Counted from the first letter of the stretch, positions 21,942 to 33,358 are shown. The stretch: 64,000 nucleotides of DNA from Sceloporus undulatus (GCF_019175285.1 NC_056523.1:180946271-181010270), one strand, 5' to 3'. Numbers and translations: made by a program. Notes: generated by a model from the letters alone, not told the origin.

Positions 21942-22788
21942 GTGAGTATATGTCTTGGCTTTCTGTTATCTCTTTTTTCCCCCTCCAAAGTCTAAACTTC
22001 AGGACATTTTACCTATTTCTAAGCAAACCTAATTAGGACACACAAAGGGTTTGCTTCCTACAGCCTCCACACTTCAATAAGTGTGTAGCTTCTGATACCT
22101 ATCCTCAGCTTCCAAATAAAGAGGTTCCTGTGTTCTCATTAAAGCTCATCAAGGTGCTTGGTTATCTTAATCATGAGAAAACAACATCTCAGAAAAGAGG
22201 AAGAAGTCTTTAGCAAGTTCTTTGTAGGTATGATTTGAAGTCACTTGAAAAGAGGGAGATATATATTTATTACGATCAACTGATCAAACATAAGGGAGAT
22301 AGAAAAATGGGCAATTGGATTGTTACTCCTTAGTATTAAGAATGAAGATTATGGATGAGCGAGCTGATGGATATCATACTTGTTTTTAGAGTGACCTGCT
22401 AAAGGCTGCCAGTTGTGCAGCCCGTATTGTTTGTTGTGTCAAACACAATCTTAATTATGATCATGAACATTTCTGGTCTTTTTAGATATAAAGAACCATC
22501 TGTTTAAAATTGCATGAGTGCTAAAAAAAAGGAAAGTGTGGTCCAACTTTTCTAGATCAGCATCATACCAGTTTGGAGAATTTTTTTCTGGTTCCAATCT
22601 TCCCAGAGTTTTGAGTTTTTGCCTTTTCCTTACTGGGTTCTGCACTTGATAGTGTATTTTCCTCTTTTGCTGTTTTGAGCAGCATTGATATTCTAGATCA
22701 GTTTCTTAATCCTGGCTGATTTATCTGTCTCACTTCTTGGGGTGGTACTTAACTCTCACACTCATTTGGGATGTATAAGGCTCTAGGT

Positions 22789-22951
22789 CAGTGATGGAGA
22801 ACCTTTTACTGACCGAGTGCCCAAACTGCAACCCGGACCCCACTTATTTATTGCAAAGTGCCACGTCCCTCTGGCTTTCTAGTAAGAAACTCTGGCAAAC
22901 TCTGTGCTAGGGCGACAGCATGTGTGCCCATAGAGAGGTTCGCCATCACTG
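22789..22951 (+). mobile_element. hAT MITE with exact 8-bp target duplication
   Basis: The terminal inverted repeats are 'cagtgatggagaacctt' and 'gaggttcgccatcactg'. The direct repeat CTCTAGGT stands on both sides (22781-22788 and 22952-22959). An 8-bp duplication is the signature of hAT insertion. The element is 163 bp with no coding capacity and ends 61 bp before a NEMP1 exon. Confidence 0.93.
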
Positions 22952-23012
22952 CTCTAGGTAAAAATATTTCTTGGAGTACATCTTCATATTCTTTGCTTTT
23001 CCCCCCTCACAG

Positions 23013-23238
23013 GCTACTTGGTCATTGTGGGATGCATCAGCTTTGCTGTGTGCTACAAATATGGCCCTCTGGAGAATGAACGCAGCATCAATCTCCTCAC
23101 TTGGGGTTTGCAGATCCTTGGCTTGTTACTCCTCTACATGGGCGTTCAGATACGGCAGATCGCCATCGCCTTGATTGTAATTGCAGTCTGCACTAAAAAC
23201 CTGGAGTACCCCGTCATATGGGCTTATGCCATCTACAG
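23013..23238 (+). CDS. NEMP1: NEMP1 exon, membrane core
   Basis: A 226-bp exon with the acceptor 'ttcccccctcacag' and the donor 'gtgacg'. It enters in phase 1 and leaves in phase 2. It encodes [20 protein letters not shown], then [20 protein letters not shown], then [20 protein letters not shown] and [14 protein letters not shown]. It contains at least two membrane helices and the highly conserved loop [22 protein letters not shown] proteins sit in the inner nuclear membrane, where they help keep the envelope mechanically strong. The donor is GTGACG, a weaker form than elsewhere in the gene. Confidence 0.97.
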
Positions 23239-23394
23239 GTGACGGGTGGGAAGCATGGGTGTTACTCATCTAGAAGACACAGTCCAATCAAAGTTCTTTT
23301 AATAGATAAATAGAGAAGATGTACATGGTGTGAGCCTGTGTGTGCATGCTTAAAATTTGAGGAAGGTGGAGATGTTTTTAGTCTGTTGCAGTCA

Positions 23395-23530
23395 AAACAT
23401 CTAGGAGTCTTGTGGCATCTTAAAAACTAGCATGTTTGATTCAGCATAAGCTTTTGTGGACTGTAGCCCACTTCATTATGTATTTAATGCAGTGGGCTGT
23501 AATCCAGGAAAGATTATGCCAAGTAAAACC
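23395..23530. repeat. head-to-head pair of hammerhead-like retroelement tails
   Basis: The arms 23444-23477 ('gcataagcttttgtggac...') and 23486-23519 ('...aggaaagattatgc') form an imperfect palindrome. Each arm, read outward, resembles the amniote repeat word CTGANGA, stem, GAAAG, CTTATGC. The left arm continues into 'gtcttgtggcatcttaaa', the known tail of that repeat. It lies in a NEMP1 intron. Confidence 0.55.
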
Positions 23531-24429
23531 TCCTGTTTATAACATAGGGTTTTGAAATGGCTCTCAGTAATGTTTGGGAAAGCTGCAGTTTCCTATCCAG
23601 AGGTCACACACTGTATTGCTTAGTCCCATCTGAGTCTGTAGTTTCTTTGTAGATAATCTGGAGGTGAACATGGACAAACACAGATGGAGGGGGAGAAATA
23701 TGCAGGGAGCAAACTATTATAAGACATAATTCACTATCGCTAGGAGGCGATATTCAAGCTGTGATAACAACTTCATGTTTCCTGCTCATAAAAGTCTGGT
23801 CATTTGTCAACAATGCTTGTTCAGAGTGAGGTGGTGATTGTTCATTATACAGAGCCTAATATTTTCAGGCCTTGTGCAAGGATAGTCCCACAAGTGGCAC
23901 AAGGTTGGGGAAAGGAGTGTTTTTAAATGTGTGGAAAATAATGTCACGTTTCTTGTGAACAGCTGGAATGCCTGTTGAGAGATAGTTTTGAGAAAAGAGT
24001 ATCCAAATAGCTTTCTTTTCCAGCCAATTCAGTGGAGTGGACCTCAGTATCTGCTTCCTTAGATGTGCTCAGAGGAAACAGTTGCACATTGAGGCATGCT
24101 GTTTAAACACTAGGAGGTTAGGGCACTAGTTACATATTTGCTCCATGTGGTTTATTGCCCAGATGGAGAATGAAGTTGTTGCTTGTGGGTTTGTTTCGAG
24201 TGCAGAATGTTGGTAAAAGGTTATTATGTTGAAATTATTAAAATTTGGGATCTGAACTGTTAGATTAAAAAGTACCACTAGGTGGCACCTGCAAAGACTT
24301 TGTAAGAGAGATCTGTCTCTGGAGACAGACATTCACTTTTTAAACCTTAGTTCTGATCTGCATTTTTTCTTAAGTGGGATAGTCATACCTTTAGAGGGCC
24401 CTTTATCTTAACATTTGAGAGTGCTTTAT

Positions 24430-24460
24430 TAATAATATATATATATTTATATCACTCTGA
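24430..24460. repeat. (AT)n-rich microsatellite
   Basis: A short run of alternating A and T ('aataatatatatatattta') within the NEMP1 intron. Confidence 0.7.
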
Positions 24461-25153
24461 TCTAACCTAGTGTTCAGGTTAGCATACTGAATGGCAGCTC
24501 CCACCATCCCAAGATAGTATGGCCATCCAGCAAGCAACTTTTAAGCCTGGCATTTCTGACCATTTTTAGGATTTATCAAGGCATAAAGCTTACATCTGTA
24601 AACCAGGAACGAGAATTGTATGAAAACCAGGAATGAGAATTATATGAACCTCCAGATGTTGGGCTGCAAGGTCCTGCAGCCTTGGCCAGGGCAGCCAGTG
24701 GTAAGGACTGCTGAAAGCTAGTCCAACTTCAGGAGGGCCACATGATTCTCATCCCTACTTGTAAAACAAAAGTCTGTTACTAGCCTCTTCTGAGATTTCA
24801 TGTAAAACTATGGCTTGCCAGTTTGAGGCCTAGTCATGTATAGTCAGAGAGCGCATATACTCATTCAAAAGGTGCTGACTAAGTGTGAATGAGCAGAGTT
24901 CAGTCTAAGACCAAATTGGTTTGGAGAAACCTTCCAAATCTGTTAAGAATTGCCAGAAAGATTCTCCCCCAGAAGGTCTGGCCTTACCCCATGAAAACAG
25001 TGATGTTCCATTTGATCTTGAGCAGAAGGTACATCTGAGAGACAGTCTGTAATTCAAGCCCCTCTCCTTGAATAATCAAGAGTTGTTGGAAGGAACCAAA
25101 CTTCAATGAATTCAGATTTCAAGTTACCACTAATGCTGTTGCTGTCCTAGCAG

Positions 25154-25327
25154 GAAGGTGTTCACAGCCACAGGAAAGCCCAGCCCACCGCGTCTACTAA
25201 CTGAGGAGGAGTACCGCATACAGGGGGAGATAGAAACACGCAAAGCCCTGGAGGAGTTGCGGGAGTACTGCAGCAGTCCAGAGTTCTCTGCATGGAAAGC
25301 AGTCTCCCGCATCAATTCTCCAAAGAG
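25154..25327 (+). CDS. NEMP1: NEMP1 exon, start of the nucleoplasmic tail
   Basis: A 174-bp exon running from phase 2 to phase 2, with the donor 'gtactg'. The peptide is (R)[20 protein letters not shown], then [20 protein letters not shown], then [17 protein letters not shown]. It matches the mammalian tail [20 protein letters not shown]. The acceptor is a tandem NAGNAG (tagcag, 25148-25153). Using the second AG gives the mammalian length; the first AG would insert one serine before the RKV. Both keep the frame. Confidence 0.95.
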
Positions 25328-25898
25328 GTACTGAATAGGTGGATGCTCTGTGCAATATTTTTATAATTTATGGTCCTTGAAAAGGATACTCATTTTACTA
25401 ATACAGATGTAAGAAGCAGGTGGGATCTGGGGTTGTGATGGAAAGGGGAATGAGGTTCAGAACTACCATTTGTTTTGCTTTTAATCTGCCCTCTTTGTGT
25501 GCCAAGCGCACCCACAGTAGGGTATTCATGCAGTCCTATAGTCAATTTGAAGCCTCTTACAAATGATTAATTGGCAAATGTTTTAGCAGAATGACTGTAA
25601 TGACATACAGAATCTATCAGTAACTTAAGTGATTCTACTACTATGTTCCTTTTAAGAATAATCAGTATAGTGACATGTTGAGTCCATTCGTAACAGTAGG
25701 ATGCGATGCATTAAGAACTTGAGCAGTCTTATAGGTGCTCAGTTATGGATGGCTTTAGTGTGTCTAAATACTCATCTTTTAAAAATAACTTTCCAAACTC
25801 TGTGTTTCAGAACTTCACTGTGTAGCAGGGACTTTAGTAATGACCAAGGCTTAGTTCTTTGCTGCAATGTCCTTACCTGCTTTCTGTCTTTCCTCCAG

Positions 25899-26106
25899 AT
25901 TTGCTGATTTTGTAGAAGGTGCCTCACATGTCATCCCCAATGAGATCTCAGTCCATGAACAGGAATATGGGCTAGGGGGTTCATTTCTAGAGGAGCAGCT
26001 CTTTGAAGAGGAAGGTGAGGAGAGAGATTACAACTTTGACGAGGAGGACTGCATGGACACCTCATGGCCCCAGCATCACCAGAGTTTTCCAGATAGGGAA
26101 AGCTAG
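25899..26106 (+). CDS. NEMP1: NEMP1 last exon with stop codon
   Basis: The acceptor 'ctgtctttcctccag' leads into a 208-bp coding end with TAG at 26104-26106. It begins (R)[20 protein letters not shown], continues [20 protein letters not shown] and ends in an acidic tail finishing QSFPDRES. The block RFADFVEG...[13 protein letters not shown] is conserved in NEMP1 and lies in the region linked to BAF binding in frog Nemp1. The last 40 residues are much less conserved, with acidic runs as in mammals. From the + strand exons and the exon at 14179 the gene encodes a standard NEMP1, less its first helix and N-terminus. Confidence 0.96.
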
Positions 26107-26401
26107 TAGTCATGCAGAAAGAGTGACTGACACCCCTGTTGGCATCACAGTTTTGTTTCCTATGGAGCATATCTATGCAAAGCCTCTTCTGTATGGCATG
26201 TGCCTCACAAGGTGTATCTGCAGCATGGGACACTCCAGGAAGTGTGATAATAGCATGTGCCATTAAAGTCTTGCCATCTATCCCTGACAGTAAACCAAAT
26301 GTGAACTGACATGTGGGATATGTCACAGTGCCCCAAGCAATGCCTTTTATGGGTTGCAGGCCAGCTGGAATTGTGGGCCACAAGTTGTGCATAAGGGTAA
26401 G

Positions 26402-26406
<5 letters not shown>

Positions 26407-26448
<42 letters not shown>
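26407..26448. repeat. (GT)n microsatellite
   Basis: About 20 uninterrupted GT units in the NEMP1 3' flank. Confidence 0.97.
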
Positions 26449-26450
<2 letters not shown>

Positions 26451-28221
26451 GTGGTGCTATAAGTCTGTTGAAAGCCTGTTAGTGATGGTGAACCTGTCTT
26501 GGTAAAAACAAGGGCTTAAAAACACCAGTGTCTAATGTCAGCTCAGTTTGACAGAAATATCGTAACTTTTGTTTTTGTTTTGTTCCTTGGAAGTGCACAG
26601 TGCTACCCTCCAAGCCCATGCGTGTGGGATTTTTGCACAGTCTGTTGCTCCTGCACTTGAGCAACACTTGTTTAAGCTAACGGGTTGCACAAGTTATTTG
26701 TTCCCCATGGGAAGGGAATTCCTTCAGTTTGAATGCCTCCTAAATAAATCCCTCAGGTTTCCTGTGGAGCACCTTTGATTTATTCTTGCTGTCCAAAGCT
26801 TTGTGTTCCACAATTAGCCTGCCAGGGCACAGGCATACTTCATCGACACTCTTTATCTCTCCCCTTCTTTGTACTTCTGCAGTTGCCCTTATGAGACAGT
26901 AGCACCTGGATAAGATATGGCAGAAGTGAATATCTTGCAGTGTTTGCACTCATAGCTATCCAGAGCTACTATTTAGTGTCACCCAAGACTGATTAACTAT
27001 TACTGGCCCTATGGTGGGATTTAACCTGTGGCATGTGGCTTTCAACGATCTGCCCATGTTTGTGTGGTTTGCAACTCTGATATTTGAATGCTGTAGTTTC
27101 CAACTCTACCTCCTAACACTGAACCTCTACTCAGATTGGTTACATTGGGATCTGTTCTGTTTCTAGCAGAGATTTAGTGTAGCTTAGCAAAGATTTAGTG
27201 TAGCTTATTAAATTCTTCCACTGCCACTTCTACATCAGAGATAATGTCTAAAACCATTAAAACCATAAAAACAATAACTTCAGAATTCTGGACAACAACA
27301 GGAGTATGTCATCAGTACCACATTTTCAGGTGTGGCTTCAACAGAGAAATCCAGTGAAGGCTTACATTTTCAAAATTGCTATTTTTTCTCTAAGATGGGT
27401 TGAATCAGATCTTAAAAGAATGGGTGAATTGTATGGGCTTCTGAATTTTTTTAATATACATTTTTGAATGTTTTAATCAGAAAATATGTATTGACATGTA
27501 CATTTCATCTCTATGTATTTTTAAATATATTAGACTAGATCTAATTGTTGCCTTGGGTAGAATAAAACCACTGAATCAGTGAGATTTACATAATGTAGAC
27601 TGGCCAAGATTCCATTAACTCAGTGGGTCTGCTGTGGTTGGGCCTAACCATTTGGATACATCCCGTCACAAAATGTGTGTTTAAAATGCATTTTACACTT
27701 TTATCATGCCACTTTGCCACCTAGCATGTTTTTCATCTAGTGTATCTTGTTGACCAAAATATTGGGCAAAAAGAGCTGGGCTTCTTATCGTCCAAAGCTG
27801 TCTTGGAATTTTACAGAGCAACTTCCAATCTCATGTCTACTTTTCATAGTTCTTTAAGAGTTATGCAAATATAATCAAATACTAAGACCTCAGTGTTCCT
27901 GCTATGGCAGCAACTATAAAGAGATGGCTACGAAATTTGTTTTCTTCTTGTCACCTGAACATTACAATAAATCAGACTATATATAACTGCTAACAAAAAA
28001 AGAAAGCTGTGTACACAACTTTACAAAAAAACCTTATATAACAAAACATCCCCTCCCACCCAAACACATTCTTTTTGTTCTTGTTCCACTTGCTTGAAGG
28101 CTGTCAGACTTCACTGATTTCATCTTCTGAACTATCTGTTCTCAACTCATTGTCTTCGATTTCCGTCTCTAAGAGTTCATTGATGGTTTTTGATTGTTGG
28201 GCAGTCAGTTTTATCGGACTG

Positions 28222-28530
28222 TCATATTTTTTCAACAGCATGAACTACTTCCTTATAATTCCTGCCATATGTTGCATTTTCTCCTTGGATTCGCTCAGGG
28301 TATGTAGAAGGAACATTTTGAAAACAGATACTTGTGGTTGATGACTGGGTCATCTTGGTAGCAGTTTTGACATGCTTGTGCCACGTCCCACCAGAGGTGA
28401 TCTTTTGTGGATCTCTAATATAGTTACCACTGTTTCCCTCTGGACGGTAAACAGTTGATATCAGTTGAGGTGGATGACGGGCCGCCATATTGATAGCTGT
28501 CTTCTCTTGGGAGTAGATGACAAAACTCTT
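28222..28530 (-). CDS. unrecognised exon-like open frame on the minus strand
   Basis: On the minus strand an acceptor-like 'tttttcaaaaatttcag' precedes 28530. The following 102 codons are open, to TGA at 28222-28224. They read KSFVIYSQEKTAINMAARHP, then PQLISTVYRPEGNSGNYIRD, and so on to NYKEVVHAVEKI. At the stop there is a run of six A. The +1 frame then stays open for 46 more codons (28244-28104) and ends in an acidic tail with DSSEDEISEV. The composition looks like real protein. I do not recognise the family. It could be the last exon of an antisense gene, a retrocopy, or part of an unknown element; the apparent frame change may be an indel in the A run. Confidence 0.4.
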   Translation of the reverse strand, partial: KSFVIYSQEKTAINMAARHPPQLISTVYRPEGNSGNYIRDPQKITSGGTWHKHVKTATKMTQSSTTSICFQNVPSTYPERIQGENATYGRNYKEVVHAVEKI

Positions 28531-29765
28531 CTGAAATTTTTGAAAAAATAGTACCACAAACAAAGTGCTTCTTGCATAGAAGAAATAAGAGTTGTGCCTT
28601 AGTTTCTTGCTTAACAATTGAACAAAGTGAGCAAACATTAAAAGGTGGGAAATGTAGCTATCTTAATCCCATCTGTTCTGGTTATTCTTTTTCACCTTTT
28701 TAGCTTGTCATTTGAATGTCCTTGCAAAGTGGTTGCATATGTAATTGGCAAAACCTTTGATTTGTAGGCCAGGATTCAATGTAGTACTTGATGGCAATGT
28801 TTCCTTCAGAATCAGCAGCTTTCCTTTTTCCAGCATCCCCTACATGCCCCTAGAAACCTGCTCTTGAAGGTTTCAGATTCTCCCCTTCCTCCCATGGGGG
28901 GACTCCAGGTAGGAGAGTACACACTTTCACCACAGCAGTATGGTCCACGTAAGTACTCCACTGGATCCTGACTACTGTATACAGCAAAATTTTTGGTTTA
29001 TATTTTTCCCCATTCAACACGACAGAGATCATAAAACATGTATTGCTCTACAGAAAATAGGGAGAACCCTGTCCTTTGGATATATTTAAAATGTTACAGG
29101 AAACAGGGTTGCTGTTGAACACGACTATCTTAGATGGGGGAAGAAAATGCACAACATGCCTGGGATAATTGCTAAGTTATTCTAGATGGGATGGGATGGG
29201 GAAGTCCAATGGGACTGCTTTGCAGATGGTATGATCTATCCTCTTTAAGGTTCAGCAGTAAAGCAGATCACTACTACTGATTTTTTTTCATATTAAAGAA
29301 CTACAGGTTTCTCTGAGCTAATATATTTAATATCACATTAGTATGGTCAAACATGAAATGGATGGTTTTGCTGTACTTACCATTTAAACTGTACGTACGA
29401 ATGTCACCTGTCTCTTCTAGCTTTTGAAACAAGTGTGAAGCACTGAATTCTAGGACTTAGCTAAAACTCATTCTGTCAGAAAGTCCAGTTACTTGATCTA
29501 TGCAATGAATGTATCTTACTCAGTATGGAATAAAAGCCATGAAAGTTTTTTGAGTGACTGGGAGTACCTCCCAACAGTGGTTAAACTACTTATAAATATC
29601 ATTTTAAAGTATTGCTTGTTTCTTTCATTTTTAATTTCCTCAGTGAGATAAAGTCAGTGGTTGGTTTTTTTTAAATGTACTCACAGTAAATATACTGAAA
29701 TGCCATCTGAATGTGTTTTTTCACTTGAGTTGTAAAAGTCTGATATTTTTAATAAAGCCCTTTTT

Positions 29766-31011
29766 TGGTAGGAAATTGACTTCTGTGTGATGCCATAATG
29801 TTGTAGAAAAACTGAATGCCCTTTCCACACAGGTTTCAGTACAAAGTTCTCTGATTTGTGGCTCAGCTCAGTAACAAAATGAATTGCCTCTCTGCTGCTT
29901 GCTTGTTGGGTTGTCCTCTAGTTATTAGGTACAGCAATCCACTGGTGTCTGTCCTCAAAATTTGAGCACTTCCTTCTAGGAAGTGGCTGCTTGCTATTTG
30001 GCAGCTTCTACACTGGATTGTTTAACTACTGAAATACATTATTTTCTGAAGTGATTGTTTGCAAGCCATAGTTCTGTAATTCTCATGCATCTGAGAAACA
30101 GCAGGACAGTAAATTAGTGGCTCATAGCTTCTGTTATGTGCTTAAGTGTGTGATCTTGACCTATTCTCCTGTCCATGTTAGGTAAGCAATAAATTCAACA
30201 TTTAATAGTGACCTACTGAGCTATCTACAAATGACTCCTATAAAATGTATGGAAGCTCCAGCCCTGTTCAGAAAGCTTCCTGTTATGCTGTTTGGACCAG
30301 TGTTCTTATTAGTAGCTATTTCTTGAGAGGAAGGGGTTGGGTACTATTAACAGGGAGCATCTTGAATAAAGTTTATATACGGTATGTGCTGTATCGGCAG
30401 ATTAGCGCTCTTGCAGATCACCCTGCCCAATATTAGTCAATGGTGGCATGTGCACACAGCATTGCTGACACCACCCATTGACTAATACAGGTGTGAGCTC
30501 CTGCTTTTTTCTCATTTGCAGGGGACATGGGCAGATGGGAAAAGTACACTGCTTGCCTATTCCAGAGGTTGGTGTTGTGTTCGGCCTTCAGATCAGTGGT
30601 CTAATGCATGCTTTGAATTTGTAGGGTTCCAAGTTTAATCCTCACTTAAAGAAGGGGGCAGGGCAGAGAAGGACTGAATATCTCGGTGAGTTACTCATTT
30701 GGCTGTCAGACATTTGTAGATCTAAAGGCACTGATTAAGTTTAGGAAGATGCTGTTGAAATAACACCCAGTTTCCAAGGAAGGGTCAACCTTTCTCTAGT
30801 CAAATCTGTCTCCCCTCAGCACCTATTAGCACAAAACTCAACTGGAAGATTGGTTTGGGTTTTTCACATAAAGCTAATGTCAAGAAATGGTGGTGACCTC
30901 TAAGGCTTATATAGTGAACCCTGCATAAATTCTGTTGAAAAGCAGGGAACCTGTTTTCTTGACCACCAGCTATCTCCCAGAATTAAAATGGACACTGTTC
31001 ATACACTAAAG
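29766..31011. other. intergenic stretch, no gene seen
   Basis: No exon or recognised repeat family. Short frames only. Confidence 0.45.
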
Positions 31012-31195
31012 CAGTGGATCCCAACCTTTCTAATGCCGCCGACCCTTTAATACAGTTCCTCATGTTGTGGTGACCCCCCAACCATGTTGGAGTGGTGTCT
31101 CGGTTCCTAAGACCATTGGAAAACACCTATTTCCAATGATCTTAGTCTTCTCACAACATGTCAGAACCTTCTGGATCCAGTCCTGTTCCACTTTG

Positions 31196-31373
31196 TGGTT
31201 AAGTGCCTTCAAGTCATTTCTGATACACAGCAGACCCTAAGTGTGACCTATCACAATATTTTCTTGCCATGATTTGCTCAGAGGGGTTTGGCATTGTCCT
31301 CTTCTGAGAATCCATGGTTGAGTGGAGATTCCAACTCTGGTCTCCAACACTCAAACCGCTACACTACAATATC
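31196..31373 (-). repeat. Sauria-type tRNA SINE, minus strand
   Basis: The tail 'aagtgccttcaagtcatttc' is on the left, and the head side 'tccaacactcaaaccgctac' on the right. The copy lies inside the hAT composite. Confidence 0.75.
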
Positions 31374-31667
31374 TGATAGACCTCTTTTAAATTAAAGTTG
31401 GTTTAGTTGTTTTTTAATTTTTGTATTAACAGAATTTTAAAGAATTGTATAGTGTTTTTGAACTTGTATGTTGCCTTGGTTTCTGTACTGGGAGAAAGAT
31501 GGGATATTAATCAATCAATTAAATTTTGCCTTGTTTTGTCTGTATTCCTCCCCACTAAATAAAGGAGACATGAAATGGAGTTAATGGGTACAAATTGTTA
31601 AACAAAAAAGTCTTGTGAGACTCTGTAGGCAAGAGGTGGACCATCTTAAGAACTGCATTAAGCACAC

Positions 31668-31912
31668 TTAGGCTGCTGCCACACTGCTTTCACTCTCATC
31701 ACTCCATCCTATGGAATCCTGGGATTTGTAGTTTGTTGTGATGCCAGGGCTGGGCTTTGAAATCTCAGGCATAAGAGAGACAAAAGGCTTGGGCTGCATC
31801 TACACTAGAGAAATAATATGGTTTGAGACCACTTTAACTGCCTGGGCTGAATGCTGTGGAATTCTGGGAATGGTGGTTTGTTCCAGCACCACAGCAGAAT
31901 GGCAGTTAAACC
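31668..31912. mobile_element. two partial copies of the palindromic element
   Basis: The first copy (about 31668-31745) has 'ctatggaatcctgggatttg'. The second (about 31790-31912) has 'gaaataatatggtttgagac' and 'ctttaactgcctgggct'. Both are arms without partners, inside the hAT composite. Confidence 0.65.
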
Positions 31913-32130
31913 CCTGTAACACTCTGACCAAGATGACCAATGCCCTCACCCCAAAATGTAGGGCACTCAAGCAAAAAAAGTAGGACATGACCAAAAATAA
32001 AAGCTAAAAACACCCATGTAATTATAAATCCATGCTTCTTAGCCATGATCCAAATGGAGGACATTTTGAAATGTGACAGAAGAGGACATGTCCTGGAAAA
32101 GGAGGAGGATGCCTGGTCTCCTTGTCTCTG
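31913..32130 (+). repeat. single unit of the roughly 200-bp array family
   Basis: 'aaaatgtagggcactcaagc', 'tccatgcttcttagccatg' and 'gaggacatgtcctggaaaag' occur in the same order as in the arrays at 53141-54235 and 56770-57590. It shows that the unit also exists as a dispersed single copy. Confidence 0.75.
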
Positions 32131-32174
32131 GTCCAAAATACACTGTAGAAATAAAACAATGCTGGACTGAAATG

Positions 32175-32765
32175 CCCAGCTGCATCCACACTGAGGAAAT
32201 AATCCAGTTTGAGAGTGACTTAACTGTCCTGGGTTAGTGCTGGGAATTGTAGTACACTGTGGCCCCAGAGCTATCTCTGACAGGGAGTCCCATAACCCTC
32301 CAAACGTAGTTGAACTGCAGTGCCCAGAATGCCTCACCAGGTGCATCCACACTGAGGAAATGGTCCAGTTTGAGACTGCTCAGTNNNNNNNNNNGCTGGG
32401 GAATCCTGGGAATTGTAGTCTATTGTGGCCTCAGAGCCATCTCTGACAGAGAAGTCTCAATGTCTCCCAAACACTAGCATTCCCAGGATTCTCTAGCACT
32501 GAGTTAAAGCAGTCTCAAAGTGGGTTATTATTCCTGCAGTGTGTGTGAGAGATACAAAAGCTAGGGACTGGATTCATTTGGAGGATCTCTGTGTCCAAAA
32601 CACACTGCTTGGACTGCCAGGGCTCAGTGCTATGGAATCCTGGGAATTGTAGTCTATTGTGGCCTCAGAGCCATCTCTGACAGAGAAGGCCAAATGCCTC
32701 ACAGACACCAGACTTCCAGAGCATTGAGCCGGGGCAGTTAAAGGGGTCTCAAAGTGCAGTGTGTG
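32175..32765. mobile_element. cluster of palindromic-element arms with a 10-N gap
   Basis: Three successive arms start near 32175, 32345 and 32590, each with 'tgggaattgtagt' cores and a matching reverse part. A 10-N gap lies at 32385-32394, in the middle of one arm. Confidence 0.65.
32385..32394. other. assembly gap, 10 N
   Basis: A 10-N run inside a palindromic element. Confidence 0.99.
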
Positions 32766-33257
32766 TGTGTGTGAGAGAGGAAAGCGAGGGAGTGTGGATG
32801 AGTAGCTCGCCTGGGCTGAGGCTGCTCTGGAAGTAGAAGAGGAGGAGGAGGGAGGGAGGGAGCCAAGGAAAGTGGCCAGGACCAACCAGAGGAGCCCCTG
32901 CTTTTCCTCATCATCACAGCCTTCTCCCTTCCACCGCAGGCCCCAAAGGGCCAAACAGCCGGCAAGAGGCTATGCTCCCAGGCAAGGCCTCCTCCTTGCC
33001 CGAAGAGCCCCTTCTGCCTCCCTCTCAGCCCTGAGAGGCTTCTGGAGAGGCGGCTCTAGGCTCCCCCCCCCCACACACACACACACTGCCTCACTGCTGG
33101 TCCTAGGCCTCCCCTGGGAATGGGTCTTGCGACCCCCAAAGGTTGGGAACCACTGCTGTAGACTCTTTCTCTGGGGCTGTGATCTGGAAGCGTGGAAGCA
33201 ATTCCCTTGTCAAACCAGGGAATCCTGGGAATTGTAGTTTCTTGTGACATGTATGTA

Positions 33258-33277
33258 TATATGTGTGTGTGTTTGAC

Positions 33278-33331
<54 letters not shown>

Positions 33332-33358
33332 TGTCTGTGTGTGTGTGTATATATATAC
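33258..33358. repeat. (TG)n / (TA)n compound microsatellite
   Basis: Runs of TG, TA and TCTG repeats, followed by a TA block. They give rise to long stop-free frames on the minus strand that are not genes. Confidence 0.97.

Larger units (their letters stand above)
26107..29765 (+). other. NEMP1: NEMP1 3' flank, probably a long 3' UTR
   Basis: No mobile element is recognised for about 3.6 kb. AATAAA motifs stand at 26743-26748 and 29748-29753; the second is followed by GT-rich DNA, as at a typical cleavage site. The terminal exon could end at either. A minus-strand exon-like frame lies inside (28222-28530). Confidence 0.45.
31012..33155 (+). mobile_element. hAT (SPIN-like) element opened up by nested insertions
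   Basis: The left end 'cagtggatcccaaccttt' (from 31012) and the right end 'aaaggttgggaaccactg' (to 33155) match in 17 of 18 positions as inverted repeats. The left 75 bp ('taatacagttcctcatgttg', 'tggtgacccc') is the known 5' end of SPIN-type hAT elements. A SINE, several palindromic elements, one unit of the roughly 200-bp array family and purine-rich DNA lie inside. A clean 8-bp target duplication is not seen (cactaaag versus ctgtagac). Confidence 0.6.

Noticed and set aside
19253-26106. NEMP1 as a processed retrocopy
   Set aside because: The exons are separated by introns with canonical splice sites and consistent phases, so the gene is a normal multi-exon locus.
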